Source: Thermosporothrix hazakensis
GTDB lineage: Bacteria; Chloroflexota; Ktedonobacteria; Ktedonobacterales; Ktedonobacteraceae
Direction: 5' to 3'
Length of the DNA stretch: 64,000 bases
NCBI RefSeq assembly: GCF_003253565.1
Contig: NZ_QKUF01000009.1
Span: 159,480-223,479 of the forward strand
Part shown: positions 1 to 8,487 of the stretch, one piece after another
Layout: each line of letters opens with the position of its first letter
Position numbering within the stretch: position 1 is the first letter of the stretch
Notes under the pieces: generated by a model
Told to the model about the DNA's origin: nothing
The model's database searches: none
What the model saw: the letters and a program-made list of their open reading frames with translations, nothing else
Program-made: the position numbers and the translations under genes

Positions 1-536
1 GGCAGCGCTTGCAGGGGTGCCAGGCGCAGTTAGTGAAGCCTGAATTCCGGCAATCTCGCTGTGTCTTTGATCTGCCCCGGGGGCGCGAAATTCCCGGCGG
101 CTGGCTCCGTTTGCGCGATGAGGGGGATCGTGTCACGCTGACACTGAAGGTGGTGAAGCAACAAACGATTGAGGGTCAGCAGGAGCTTGAGCTACAGGTT
201 GATAATTTTCAGTTAGCTGAAACCATGCTCGGGATGCTCGGTTGCCGTAAGCGGGCCTATCAGGAGAATCTGCGCGAGATCTGGACGCTGGATGAGGTGA
301 CTGTGACGCTTGATACCTGGCCATTTCTTGAGCCTTTTGTTGAGATTGAAGGGCGGTGTGAGCGCTCGGTGCGAGCGGCGGCAGAAAAGCTTGCCTTGCC
401 TTATGAGGATGCTCTTTTCTGCTCTATAGATAGATTGTACGCCAGACAATACGGTATTTCTCCTGAGGTTATTCAGCGTGAGATTCCATTGTTGATGTTT
501 ACCTGTGAGAATCCTATTTTGCGTTTCATCAAATAA
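1..536 (+). CDS. CYTH-domain protein, 5' end outside window
   Basis: The frame is open to the left window edge, so the N-terminus, including the ExExK signature that opens CYTH domains, is missing. The later CYTH strands are visible in order: GGWLRLRDEGDRVTLTLK near the visible start, then ELELQV, then WPFLEPFVEIEG. This is the pattern of the CyaB/thiamine-triphosphatase tunnel fold. Members hydrolyse or cyclise organic triphosphates or tripolyphosphate with a divalent metal; the substrate here cannot be told. About 178 residues remain, close to a full single-domain protein, so little is lost. A TTG at base 9 is unlikely to be the start because the frame continues upstream. It is followed by a long gap and looks monocistronic. 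Confidence 0.75.
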   Translation, partial: QRLQGCQAQLVKPEFRQSRCVFDLPRGREIPGGWLRLRDEGDRVTLTLKVVKQQTIEGQQELELQVDNFQLAETMLGMLGCRKRAYQENLREIWTLDEVTVTLDTWPFLEPFVEIEGRCERSVRAAAEKLALPYEDALFCSIDRLYARQYGISPEVIQREIPLLMFTCENPILRFIK

Positions 537-1194
537 TGGAACTTTCTTTCACATTTTGTGTATGCGTATAGCAAGCGCTCGATATCTCTTCTCAGATCGA
601 GGTGGAGCTTCTTTCTGCTATGAGGTCGACCAGGAACATGCTATACGCTCTTCGTTCTGCTCTATTTGCTTTTGCTGAAGCGCCAACAACCGGGTCGAAG
701 CAAGGCCCGAGGCTTGATCAGATCTTCGACGATACCTTCTATCCTCTGATTCGAGGGAAGCAGCCTTGCGGTGGATCGGAGCGCGGAAGCTTGGCGCAAG
801 AACGGCGGTAAGCGGATCCGAAAAGAGCTGCTGCACCTATGAAAAAAGCAATAAAGTCGCCTTCCAGGCTCATGGAAGCCGGGTCAATGTGCCTGGCTTC
901 TTTTTTGCCGGGAGCGACTCTGTATCTCTTTCTTGAAGGCATTCCTCTATTTCTGCATTGGCTGGACACTGTACCAGCGCCGGTGTATCTATTCATTTGT
1001 TCATTTGCTTGTTCTGCTATTGACGGCCAGTCGAATTTATTTCATACTTGCCAGTAGAAGCCGGTCAGGCGGCCTTGAACCTGTTGTGCACCGTTTTTGC
1101 CTGGTGGGTAGGAAACGTTGTCTATCCAGAGAATGCGACCTGATTGAAGCAACGTCTTTTTATGAGAGAAGCAGCTAGAGAGGAAAAAGAATCT
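537..1194. other. Long intergenic or leader region
   Basis: No convincing gene lies here; the short frames lack ribosome sites and recognisable sequence. A strong intrinsic terminator lies inside it on the plus strand. The stretch could be the 3' tail of the CYTH transcript or the 5' leader of the oxidoreductase. No T-box (no GGTGGNACCGCG-like element) or other riboswitch was recognised. Confidence 0.4.
875..906 (+). terminator. Intrinsic terminator
   Basis: A 9-bp stem, GAAGCCGGG with CCTGGCTTC (one G-T pair), is followed directly by six T. It lies 340 bases after the CYTH stop and about 290 bases before the Gfo/Idh start, so it is either a late terminator or an attenuator in the leader. 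Confidence 0.65.
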
Positions 1195-2451
1195 ATGGAG
1201 GGAAAACCAGTAGAAATTCTCATTGTCGGTGCAGGAAGTAGAGGAACGCGCTATGCAGCCTACGCGCTGGAACACCCTGATCTGGCTCGTGTTGTGGCTG
1301 TTGCAGAGCCGCGTGAGGCCTATCGTACTCGCCTGGTTGAGCAGCATGCGATCGCGCCCGAGAATGTATATACCGATTGGCGCGATCTGATTGAGAGACC
1401 GAAATGTGCCGATGCAGTTGTGATCGCGACTCAGGACGCCGACCACCTTGAACCCACGCTGGCGTTCGCTGCGAAGGGCTATGCGATCCTGCTTGAGAAG
1501 CCGATGGCTCCCGATGCCGAGAGCTGTCGACGCATTGTCGAGGCGATACAGAAGCATAAGGTGCTTTTTGCTGTTGGACATGTGTTGCGCTATACAGCCT
1601 ACACGCAGCAGCTCAAGGCGGTGCTGGATGCGGGGGTGATCGGTGATCTGGTCAGCATCCAGCATCTGGAGCCGGTTGGCTTCTGGCACTATGCGCATTC
1701 GTATGTGCGGGGTAACTGGCGCAACACGGCGGAATCGTCGTTCATGCTGCTTGCCAAGTCCTGCCATGATATCGATTGGCTGCGTTACATGATTGGTGCG
1801 CGTTGTGTACAGGTGTCGTCGTTTGGTTCCTTGCTTCATTTCCGGAAAGAACAGAAGCCTGTGGAGGCGGGTACTGCACTCCGTTGCCTTGACTGCTCTT
1901 TTGAGGCGAAATGCCCGTATTCCGCAAAGCGCTTTTATCTGGATCAAATACGGAAGCAGAATACTGGCTGGCCGATTGATGTTATTACTACCGATTTTAC
2001 CGAGGAAGGGGTGCTCAAAGCGCTTGCAGAGGGACCGTATGGGCGTTGTGTCTACGAGTGTGATAACGACGTGGTTGACCATCAGGTCGTCAATCTGGCG
2101 TACGAGAACGGGGTGACAGCCTCTTTTACGATGATCTCGACCAGCGAGCAGCGCGACCGCGAGACTATTCTATTTGGCACGCGTGGCGAGTTGCGCGGCA
2201 ATGGTGAGCGCATTGTGCACTACGATTTCCTGACTCAGACAACGCGTGAGATCCCGATCCAGCGGCCTGAGACGGCCTTGAGTGGCCACGGCGGTGGCGA
2301 CTATGGGCTGATGCAGCACTTTGTCGCTGCTGTCGCCAGGAATGATCCCGGTAAGGTGCTCTCGGGGCCGGAGGAGACCCTTGAGACCCATTTGACCGTG
2401 TTTGCAGCCGAGCAGGCACGCCTGACGAATCAGGTTGTCAGGATAGGGTGA
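1195..2451 (+). CDS. Gfo/Idh/MocA-family oxidoreductase
   Basis: Probably an NAD(P)-dependent dehydrogenase acting on a sugar, inositol or a related polyol. The N-terminal Rossmann fold shows VEILIVGAGSRGTRYAAYA. The family EKP motif is present as LLEKPMAPDAESCRR at about residue 100, and GHVLRYTAY follows in the catalytic half. A Cys cluster, CLDCSFEAKCPYSAKRFY at roughly residues 226-243, is typical of one Gfo/Idh subgroup and may bind metal or be structural. The ATG at 1195 is preferred over an earlier in-frame ATG at 1144 because AGAGAGGAAA precedes it and the Rossmann fold begins at once; this gives 418 residues. It stands alone, with its own terminator behind it. The substrate cannot be predicted. 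Confidence 0.85.
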   Translation: MEGKPVEILIVGAGSRGTRYAAYALEHPDLARVVAVAEPREAYRTRLVEQHAIAPENVYTDWRDLIERPKCADAVVIATQDADHLEPTLAFAAKGYAILLEKPMAPDAESCRRIVEAIQKHKVLFAVGHVLRYTAYTQQLKAVLDAGVIGDLVSIQHLEPVGFWHYAHSYVRGNWRNTAESSFMLLAKSCHDIDWLRYMIGARCVQVSSFGSLLHFRKEQKPVEAGTALRCLDCSFEAKCPYSAKRFYLDQIRKQNTGWPIDVITTDFTEEGVLKALAEGPYGRCVYECDNDVVDHQVVNLAYENGVTASFTMISTSEQRDRETILFGTRGELRGNGERIVHYDFLTQTTREIPIQRPETALSGHGGGDYGLMQHFVAAVARNDPGKVLSGPEETLETHLTVFAAEQARLTNQVVRIG

Positions 2452-2494
2452 TCAAGTCCTTGTTAGCAAGCTATCATTGTTTTCTCGTTCAGGG

Positions 2495-2533
2495 GCAGGG
2501 GATGTTGTCGACATTCCCTGCTTTCGCGTTTTT
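2495..2533 (+). terminator. Intrinsic terminator after Gfo/Idh gene
   Basis: An 11-bp stem, GCAGGGGATGT with ACATTCCCTGC, closes a TGTCG loop and is followed by TTTCGCGTTTTT. It begins 44 bases after the stop codon. Confidence 0.75.
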
Positions 2534-2997
2534 ACAGGTACTGGAGGCTTAACGAGTAGCTGGCGGTGAGCCGGCGATGAGAAAAGAAGTTCAAGAAAAA
2601 GTACTATTGTTCGACAGAAGTATTGTGAGGCGAGAAAGAATGCCGTATAATAGGCGATATCGAATATGCAGATCTTTCTCCTCCGAGAGATGGACGGTAT
2701 GAGGAGGGGTAGCGCCTGTGATCCGTAGGGAAATGGGAGATATGGGCATAGAAAGAAGAAACCAGCGGAAAATTTGGCCATTTCCTTCCTGAAGAGAAGA
2801 TGGGTGGAAAAGGGAAATCCTGTATCAATATACATCATCTTTTTTACCACAAACAAGCTGGCAGATACGAATAAGTGAGTGTTCGCAGGGACGGGAGGGC
2901 AGCGTCAAAGCGATGCTGACCCATGCAAGGAGGCCACTTCCCGGAAACATGAAGTTCTCTCCCTGATGTTATAATCATTTTTTCGGAGGGCATTGGT
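2534..2997. other. Intergenic region with promoter-like -10
   Basis: No gene is supported. A minus-strand frame crosses it but has no ribosome site and no recognisable product. A TATAAT at 2970-2975 just before the next gene may be its -10 box; no good -35 stands 16-18 bases upstream. GGAGGG at 2986-2991 is the ribosome site of the next gene. Confidence 0.4.
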
Positions 2998-3615
2998 ATG
3001 ATTTCTGCTCCACATGTCCTGGCAGCCGCGAAGTCGGGACAGCATCCTCTCACCTGGCATGTAGTGCGTGCCGACAAGGGGCATTTTATTCGAGAAGCGA
3101 TCGGAAGCGGTTTTTTCCTGTTGCTCGTTCTTGGCTTTCTTGTCTGGTTCAACCTGCAAGATGAGTTCGTTGTTGTGCTGCGCATTCTGGCATTTCTGGA
3201 AGCTATTTCTGATCAAACATGGAAAATAATTGATAATGTTGTATTGATCTTTATTGCCTGTTGTATAATCTATGCTCTGTATAGAGCGATTCGGAATCTA
3301 GCAGCGCTTGAACAGCACTGTGTTGTGATAATGCCTGAGGGCGTCGTGATCGATCTGGCAGAGAAGGAGCCTATTGTGCTCGATTTCGCCGCGATTCCTC
3401 CACAGGGGTTGCAGGTGATACAGGATCAGAACGCAAATGTGAAGTTGAGAGTGATAGATGCCTATAGCGGGCAAGAGCGTCAGTATGAGCTCGATCAGCG
3501 ATTTGGTAAGCCCGGTCCTCTCTTTGAGCAGATCTTGCAGAGGCACCAGATGTTCCATCAAGCGAATCAGGTTCCTGGGAATCAGCCACTGTATCCGGGA
3601 GGCGTGCAGGCTTAA
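2998..3615 (+). CDS. Conserved-type membrane protein, unknown function
   Basis: This 205-residue protein has two hydrophobic segments, about residues 36-54 (GSGFFLLLVLGFLVWF) and 78-95 (VVLIFIACCIIYALYRAI), with a soluble C-terminal half. The layout of two helices followed by a beta-rich part (VVIMPEGVVIDLAEKEP, VLDFAAIP) resembles small membrane proteins with a PH-like cytoplasmic domain, but no motif proves it. The start has GGAGGG ten bases upstream. The tail is rich in Gln, Pro and Asn. The GNAT gene follows on the same strand about 190 bases later. No function is claimed. Confidence 0.6.
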   Translation: MISAPHVLAAAKSGQHPLTWHVVRADKGHFIREAIGSGFFLLLVLGFLVWFNLQDEFVVVLRILAFLEAISDQTWKIIDNVVLIFIACCIIYALYRAIRNLAALEQHCVVIMPEGVVIDLAEKEPIVLDFAAIPPQGLQVIQDQNANVKLRVIDAYSGQERQYELDQRFGKPGPLFEQILQRHQMFHQANQVPGNQPLYPGGVQA

Positions 3616-3804
3616 GAAGATGATGCTGTGAAGCGGCGCTACAGGCGCGTGGCGTCGCTTCCTCTCCCTCTGTGCGTGAGTGGTGATGGAGGGGCCTGCC
3701 TGCGTAGTCATTCAACAGAGGGCGCTCCTGTGGCGCATTCATGCCGGGGTGGCAGGCTGATTCTATGGAGTTGCGTTCGATGTAGCTGCGAAAGAAAGGA
3801 AAAT

Positions 3805-4392
3805 ATGCAGGAAGAAAAGAAACGGTTCCCCCGATTTGAACTGCCGGTTCGCCGGGCCATCACGCGATATGGGGTGCCGAATAGCGAGTTGGTAGAGTCT
3901 CATTATATGCTTCAGTCGCTTGAAGATGGATGCTCCGAAAGCGATGCAGAGCGGCTTGAGGCGATCTGTAATGAGGAGTTGATCTATGAGCGCCTCTTTC
4001 GGAACAGATTGCATGGGCAACCGTACACCCGTGCGCATGCGGAGGCTTTTCTGCTCTGGGCGCGTGAGGGCTGGGCAAAGTGGGAATGGTTTGTTTTTGT
4101 GGTGCGAGATCCGCAGGGGCAGATTGTTGCTGCGCTCGATATTAAATCGGCTGATCCAGGTGCGGCAGAGATAGGCTACTGGGCCAGCGTTACAAGCCGG
4201 GGCGTGATGACCAACGCTGTTGTGGCGCTCTGTCAGGTGGCTCAAGATGCGGGGTACGCTTGTCTGTATGCTCATATTGCGCCGGATAACGGGCCGTCGC
4301 TTGGGGTTGTGCGACGGGCCGGTTTTCAGCCTGATGGTGAGGTGCAGATACAGGATCAGCGCTATCTCAAATGGACACGAAAGCTGATGTAA
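3805..4392 (+). CDS. GNAT-family N-acetyltransferase, RimJ/RimL-like
   Basis: Predicted acetyl-CoA-dependent transferase. The C-terminal two thirds show the GNAT order: WFVFVVRDPQGQIVAALDIK, then AEIGYWASVTSRGVMTNAV at the acetyl-CoA site, then APDNGPSLGVVRRAGFQPDG, the usual end of ribosomal-protein-type acetyltransferases. The frame is open 59 codons upstream, but that part is Cys/Arg-rich and unlike a protein start; the ATG at 3805 follows AAAGAAAGGAAA and gives 195 residues. The acceptor (a protein N-terminus, antibiotic or small amine) is unknown. It converges with the chitinase gene, sharing a hairpin between the two stops. Confidence 0.75.
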   Translation: MQEEKKRFPRFELPVRRAITRYGVPNSELVESHYMLQSLEDGCSESDAERLEAICNEELIYERLFRNRLHGQPYTRAHAEAFLLWAREGWAKWEWFVFVVRDPQGQIVAALDIKSADPGAAEIGYWASVTSRGVMTNAVVALCQVAQDAGYACLYAHIAPDNGPSLGVVRRAGFQPDGEVQIQDQRYLKWTRKLM

Positions 4393-4411
4393 AGCGCTAT
4401 CATGCCATGAT

Positions 4412-4443
4412 AAAAGGGTGGTCCCCTGTGCCGGACCACCCTT
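4412..4443 (-). terminator. Terminator of chitinase gene, possibly bidirectional
   Basis: A perfect 11-bp stem, AAGGGTGGTCC with GGACCACCCTT. Read on the minus strand it is followed by TTTTATC, so it mainly serves the chitinase; the converging GNAT transcript also meets it. Confidence 0.75.
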
Positions 4444-4470
4444 CCAGGTCGGGAGTAGCAAGAAGTACGG

Positions 4471-5976
4471 CTACGGTAAAGTGTTCAGGTGCGGTTTGAC
4501 GGTGTTTGCGAAGTTGTAGCCGCCGGTTGCATCCCAGTTGATGGACCAATCCATCGCGCCGCGGATGCCCGGATAGGTTGTTGATGGTTTGAAGGAGCCA
4601 CAGTTCGTCCCTTTGGCCAGGCAATCAAGCGCGGCATTCACAACTGAGGGCGAGACGTAGCCGCCGCCCGCTGCCTGTGAGGTTGCCGGGAAGCCGATGC
4701 CGATCTGATCCGGTCTCAAGCCGCCCTGGAGTTGGATGCAGGCCAGCGCGGTGATGAAGTCGATAGTACCCTGACTGTAGACTTTTCCATCGCAACCGAG
4801 CATGCTACCAGAATTGTAGTACTGGGTATTGACAACGGTCAGGATATCCTTGATGTTCAGCGCAACCTGGAAATATCCACTGCCAGTTGACTGCATATCA
4901 AGCGTTTGTGGAGCCATTGTGATAATCAGTTTGGAACCCGCTTTTGCTGATAGCTGGCGAAGTGCGCTGGTCATATAGGTGGGATTGATACCGTTCTCAA
5001 GGTCGATGTCAACGCCGTCGAAGCCGTAGGAGGTCATCAGGCCATAGACGCTATTTGCGAAGTTGGTGGCGCTGGTTGCATCGGCCACGCTGACCGTGCC
5101 ATTCTGGCCGCCGACCGAGATGATGACCTTTTTGCCCTTTGCGTGCAGAGCAGCGATATCATTACGGAATTGATCCTCAGTGTAACCACCGAGTGCGGAT
5201 GAAAGTCCCGAGTCGATTCTGAAGAGAACGCCACCAGGTTTGGATGGATCGGCATCCGCGAAGGCGACAGCGATCAGGTCATAGTTCGGGTTCACGTCGC
5301 TCAGACGCATGGCCTTTGCGCCGTTCACGAAATCCTGCCAGTAGCCCGTTAAGATATGTTTGGGAAGGTCGCTGTTGCAGTTCTGACAGGGCGTGGGTGA
5401 AGGGGTTGGCGTGTTGGTCGGTTGCTGGGTTGGTGTACTGGTTGGCGTGTTGGTCGGTTGTTGAGTTGGTGTCGCAGGGCCTGCCGGGCCGCTTAACGAG
5501 ACATCATCGACGTAGACGCTGCCCTGACCATACCAGCCGTGAATGTAGATCGTGACGGTCGAGGAGTTTGACGTAAAGGTATAGGTGAGGAGAGTATAAC
5601 TGGTGCTGCTTGTCCAGGCGTTGCTGTAGCCGTTTGCGCCCAGGAATGCGTAAGCTCCGTTGACGTAGGCGCTGAGGGTGTAGGATTGGTTGGGTTGCAC
5701 ACTGATGGTCTGAGTGCATTGCCCGGTGTTTGAACTGCCGGGCTGGAGCTGAAGCGCGTACGAGCCGCTATGAACCGGGCTGTTCACGATGCCGCTTCCC
5801 GCCTCGCAGGACCAGCCATTGAGATTCCCCGTTTCAAAGCCGGGATTGTTTACGAGGTTCGCGGCGGCAGCCTGAGCCGTGACGCTGATGTGTGAGAAGA
5901 TCATGCTGACAACACTGCCAACGAGCAGCAGGAGCACGACTGAAGTCAGTAGAACAGGACGAGATGAACGCAACAT
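4471..5976 (-). CDS. Secreted GH18 chitinase with N-terminal carbohydrate-binding module
   Basis: An extracellular enzyme predicted to cleave beta-1,4 bonds in chitin. Order of parts: signal or anchor helix (PVLLTSVVLLLLVGSVVS), a beta-sandwich CBM4/9-like module beginning NLVNNPGFETGNLNGWSC and ending YVDDVSLSG, a Pro/Thr-rich linker built of repeats, then a GH18 barrel from about residue 207 (HILTGYWQDFVNGA). The GH18 catalytic motif is intact as DGVDIDLE near residue 320, with the acid Glu last. KVIISVGGQNG is the conserved beta-3 strand and GAMDWSINWD the barrel end. Of two in-frame ATGs the second is chosen because AAGGAGAG stands five bases before it; this gives 501 residues. It has its own promoter and terminator and is probably monocistronic. 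Confidence 0.9.
   Translation of the reverse strand: MLRSSRPVLLTSVVLLLLVGSVVSMIFSHISVTAQAAAANLVNNPGFETGNLNGWSCEAGSGIVNSPVHSGSYALQLQPGSSNTGQCTQTISVQPNQSYTLSAYVNGAYAFLGANGYSNAWTSSTSYTLLTYTFTSNSSTVTIYIHGWYGQGSVYVDDVSLSGPAGPATPTQQPTNTPTSTPTQQPTNTPTPSPTPCQNCNSDLPKHILTGYWQDFVNGAKAMRLSDVNPNYDLIAVAFADADPSKPGGVLFRIDSGLSSALGGYTEDQFRNDIAALHAKGKKVIISVGGQNGTVSVADATSATNFANSVYGLMTSYGFDGVDIDLENGINPTYMTSALRQLSAKAGSKLIITMAPQTLDMQSTGSGYFQVALNIKDILTVVNTQYYNSGSMLGCDGKVYSQGTIDFITALACIQLQGGLRPDQIGIGFPATSQAAGGGYVSPSVVNAALDCLAKGTNCGSFKPSTTYPGIRGAMDWSINWDATGGYNFANTVKPHLNTLP
5405..5476. repeat. 36-bp tandem repeat in chitinase linker
   Basis: Two copies of a 36-base unit starting GTTGGCGTGTTGGTCGGTTG encode the Thr/Pro/Gln linker between the binding and catalytic modules. 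This is in-frame repeat expansion within a coding region, not a mobile element. Confidence 0.7.
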
Positions 5977-6095
5977 GGGAGCTCTCCTTGCAGCCATGTG
6001 CTCAACCCGCTAGCAGGGCAGGTTGATCCATGCTTCATTGAACAATATACGAAAGATGCACTTCCCTGTACGGTTGCACTTCAGGTTCTGTAAAA

Positions 6096-6124
6096 AGCAT
6101 AGTCTATTCAGGTCTTATTGTCAA
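6096..6124 (-). promoter_or_regulatory. Sigma70-like promoter of chitinase gene
   Basis: On the minus strand TTGACA and TATGCT are 17 bases apart, about 120 bases before the chitinase start. The -35 is a perfect match and the -10 matches four of six. Confidence 0.5.
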
Positions 6125-6264
6125 GATGTCTATACCAATAGAGGGGAAAATGGATGAAACGGGCCTGAGAAATTCCGCTGGTGCGAGTTGCCCGCTACCA
6201 TGAGGCTGGTTTTTCCTCTATTTATGAAAAGATCCAGGAGAAGACATGACTTGAGCCATGTCGC

Positions 6265-6299
6265 GAAAAAGGTGCAGCCCGAAAAGCCGAGCTGCACCT
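6265..6299 (-). terminator. Terminator of GH3 gene
   Basis: A 9-bp stem, AGGTGCAGC with GCTGCACCT. On the minus strand it is followed by TTTTCGC. It lies just after the GH3 stop codon. Confidence 0.65.
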
Positions 6300-6314
6300 G
6301 CTCGCTTGCAAGTA

Positions 6315-8138
6315 TTAGTAGGAAAGGCCAAAGCCGAAGGGGAAGAGCGGCGATTCCGAATCGTATGGCACGTCTGGCTTCTGCTTCAGCACTGCCTCCA
6401 TTGATGAGGGGAGCTCGAAGGGCAGCTTCCCTTCAGGAGCGGCATGGCCGAAGACAACGTCGAGCAGCGCCCGGTCGTTTGCGCCAAAGTTCGCAAGCAG
6501 GGCGGCGCTGTGTTCCGCGATTTCAGGAATGACAGCCGGGCGATCCAGGAAGATATCAACCACGGTCGGAACCTGCTTCAGCACGGACAGGATGCGCTGT
6601 TTCTCTGCCTCCGGGAAGCTCAGGTCACCGGTGTGGAAGAGACGCTCAAGGAACATGCCATCGCGCTGCTCGTAGGGAGCTTGCAGGCGCAGAATAGCGA
6701 TATCCGCTTCGGCGGGCGAGGAAACCACGTCCCCATACTCGCGTGCGGCCTCCGGGGCGATGTTCTCAATATAGATCTTGAGCCCGGGCCGTTTCTGAAG
6801 CGGCAGGATATGTTCGCTGTTCTTCAGCAGGACGAATGCTTTACGCTGTGCCTGCTCTCCAGCAGCGCGGAACTCGGGCTTGCCGACGATAGAAGGTGCC
6901 GCTTCTGCATCGACATAGGGGTTGTCGAACAGCCCCAGACGGAACTTCTCGCGAAGCAGGCGACGAACCGAAACATCAAGGCGGCTCTCCGGGATCTGGC
7001 CGCTGCGAACGAGTTTCACGATAACCTCGGGGCATGCCTCGCCGCCGAATTGGTCTACACCGGCATCCAGCGCCTTCTTAGCACGTTCCTCGGTGCTCAG
7101 ATGCTCGACTCCCCAGGCGCGAGCCTCAAAGACAAAACCATCCATCTGTGCATCTGTCAGCAGACCCCAGTCAGTACAGACAATGCCGTCAAAACCATAT
7201 CTTTCGCGTAAAAGGCCAGTGATGACGTCCTTGTTGAAGCCAAAGCCAACTTCTTCGATGTTGTCGAGACCAAGCGGGCGGCCATAGTAGGGCATGATCT
7301 GCGAGGTACCGGCCTTGAATGCAGCCTCGAAGGGTTTCAGATGATACTCAAAATTGTTGCCAGGGTATACCTGATCTTTGCCATATGAGAAGTGTGGGTC
7401 TTCTCCATCTTTCTGCGGACCACCACCGGGGAAGTGCTTGGTCATGCAGGCAACGCTTTCCGGGCCAACCTCTTCACCCTGGAAGCCGCGAATATAGGCG
7501 GCAACCATGCGCGATGTCAGCTCCGCATCCTCGCCAAAGGTGCCACTGATGCGGCTCCAACGGGGCTCGGTCGCCAGGTCGATCTGCGGGTGCAGCGCGA
7601 CGCGAATGCCGACCGCGAGGTATTCCTGTCGCGCGATGTCTGCGAAGCGCTGAACAAGCTCGGGATTGTCGAGAGCCGCCAGGCCGATTGGTTCGGGCCA
7701 CTGCGAGAAGGATTGCGTCATTAAGCTGGCAAGCGGGTTGTTGCTGAAGGCGTGGCGCGGATCGGATGAAATAGTCACCGGGATGCCGAGGCGGGTTTCC
7801 TCCGCGAGCGCCTGAAGGCGGTTGTGCCACTCGGCGGTGCTTTTGGGGTCAGTGATCGCGAGCACGTTGAAGTGGTTCATCAGGCGCCCCTTGACCATTT
7901 CGCTGGTCGGAACCGGGTTCATATCTTCGACCGCTTCCTTCAGCGTCCCATCGGGGTTCATGCCGATCATCGTTTGAAAGAGCATGCCTGCTTTCTCTTC
8001 GAGCGTCATCTGAGAGAGCAGGTCTTCAACGCGCTCCTCAATTGGGCGGCGGGGGTCTTCGTAGGGGTCCAGGCGACCATTTTTGTTCAGATCGCGAAAT
8101 TCAAAACCATCGTCGGTTTTCAATGTTTTGACGGTCAT
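6315..8138 (-). CDS. GH3-family beta-glucosidase-like glycosidase
   Basis: A 607-residue GH3 hydrolase, probably releasing terminal beta-linked sugars from oligosaccharides. It opens with an EF-hand-like calcium loop, DLNKNGRLDPYED, often seen at this place in the subgroup, followed by the GH3 barrel (DLLSQMTLEEKAGMLFQ, GIPVTISSDPRHAF). The nucleophile Asp lies in GIVCTDWGLL near residue 321. The C-terminal alpha/beta sandwich begins RKAFVLLKNSEHILPLQ and the protein ends FPFGFGLSY. A fibronectin-III tail present in many GH3 enzymes is absent. No signal peptide is visible, so a cytoplasmic role on imported oligosaccharides is likely. AAGGAGAA precedes the ATG. A promoter with an overlapping palindrome suggests sugar-responsive repression. 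Confidence 0.9.
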   Translation of the reverse strand: MTVKTLKTDDGFEFRDLNKNGRLDPYEDPRRPIEERVEDLLSQMTLEEKAGMLFQTMIGMNPDGTLKEAVEDMNPVPTSEMVKGRLMNHFNVLAITDPKSTAEWHNRLQALAEETRLGIPVTISSDPRHAFSNNPLASLMTQSFSQWPEPIGLAALDNPELVQRFADIARQEYLAVGIRVALHPQIDLATEPRWSRISGTFGEDAELTSRMVAAYIRGFQGEEVGPESVACMTKHFPGGGPQKDGEDPHFSYGKDQVYPGNNFEYHLKPFEAAFKAGTSQIMPYYGRPLGLDNIEEVGFGFNKDVITGLLRERYGFDGIVCTDWGLLTDAQMDGFVFEARAWGVEHLSTEERAKKALDAGVDQFGGEACPEVIVKLVRSGQIPESRLDVSVRRLLREKFRLGLFDNPYVDAEAAPSIVGKPEFRAAGEQAQRKAFVLLKNSEHILPLQKRPGLKIYIENIAPEAAREYGDVVSSPAEADIAILRLQAPYEQRDGMFLERLFHTGDLSFPEAEKQRILSVLKQVPTVVDIFLDRPAVIPEIAEHSAALLANFGANDRALLDVVFGHAAPEGKLPFELPSSMEAVLKQKPDVPYDSESPLFPFGFGLSY

Positions 8139-8242
8139 AGTCGTTTCTCCTTGTATTGCGCCTGACCGTAGCTCTTTTCGCTCGACTGTGAAACGAGAGG
8201 AGGGGTATACGGTCTGTGGGGCAAGTCACTCTTCTACCAGGC

Positions 8243-8256
8243 GTTACACGTGTAAC
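8243..8256. promoter_or_regulatory. LacI-like palindromic operator upstream of GH3
   Basis: GTTACACGTGTAAC is a perfect 14-bp palindrome with a central CG step, as in many LacI/GalR operators. It lies right after the GH3 -10 box, where it would cover the transcription start. No LacI-family gene is nearby, so the repressor would be encoded elsewhere. Confidence 0.55.
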
Positions 8257-8263
8257 ATAGATA

Positions 8264-8293
8264 ACTATAAGGCCGGATGAGGTAATGTGTCAA
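8264..8293 (-). promoter_or_regulatory. Sigma70-like promoter of GH3 gene
   Basis: On the minus strand a perfect TTGACA (8288-8293) and TATAGT (8264-8269) are 18 bases apart. The transcript would start within the palindrome at 8243-8256. Confidence 0.6.
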
Positions 8294-8487
8294 GGGGGGA
8301 TTTTTGTTGATGCGGCGTGAGAGATCTGCCCTTTTCTGGTATACTCAAAAATATGCTTCTTGACCGAATTCGCTATCAGCCACACCCTATATGATTCTGG
8401 TGGCGCACCAAAGGAACGCGCTCTCCTCCCTGATGCTCTTGTAGCAAGCATTGAAGCGTTGTGTACGAGTATCAGGAGGAGGAAACT

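Noticed and set aside
537..906. T-box or other riboswitch before the terminator at 875
   Set aside because: No GGTGGNACCGCG-like antiterminator, specifier loop or other known aptamer core could be found by eye.
1042..2082. Minus-strand frame of 346 codons under the Gfo/Idh gene
   Set aside because: Antisense shadow; the plus strand carries the Rossmann and EKP motifs.
2452..2856. Minus-strand frame of 134 codons after the Gfo/Idh gene
   Set aside because: It covers the intrinsic terminator, has no ribosome site and no recognisable product.
5390..5480. Repeats in the chitinase gene as a CRISPR-like or mobile repeat
   Set aside because: The unit is in frame, has no spacers and codes for a Pro/Thr linker.
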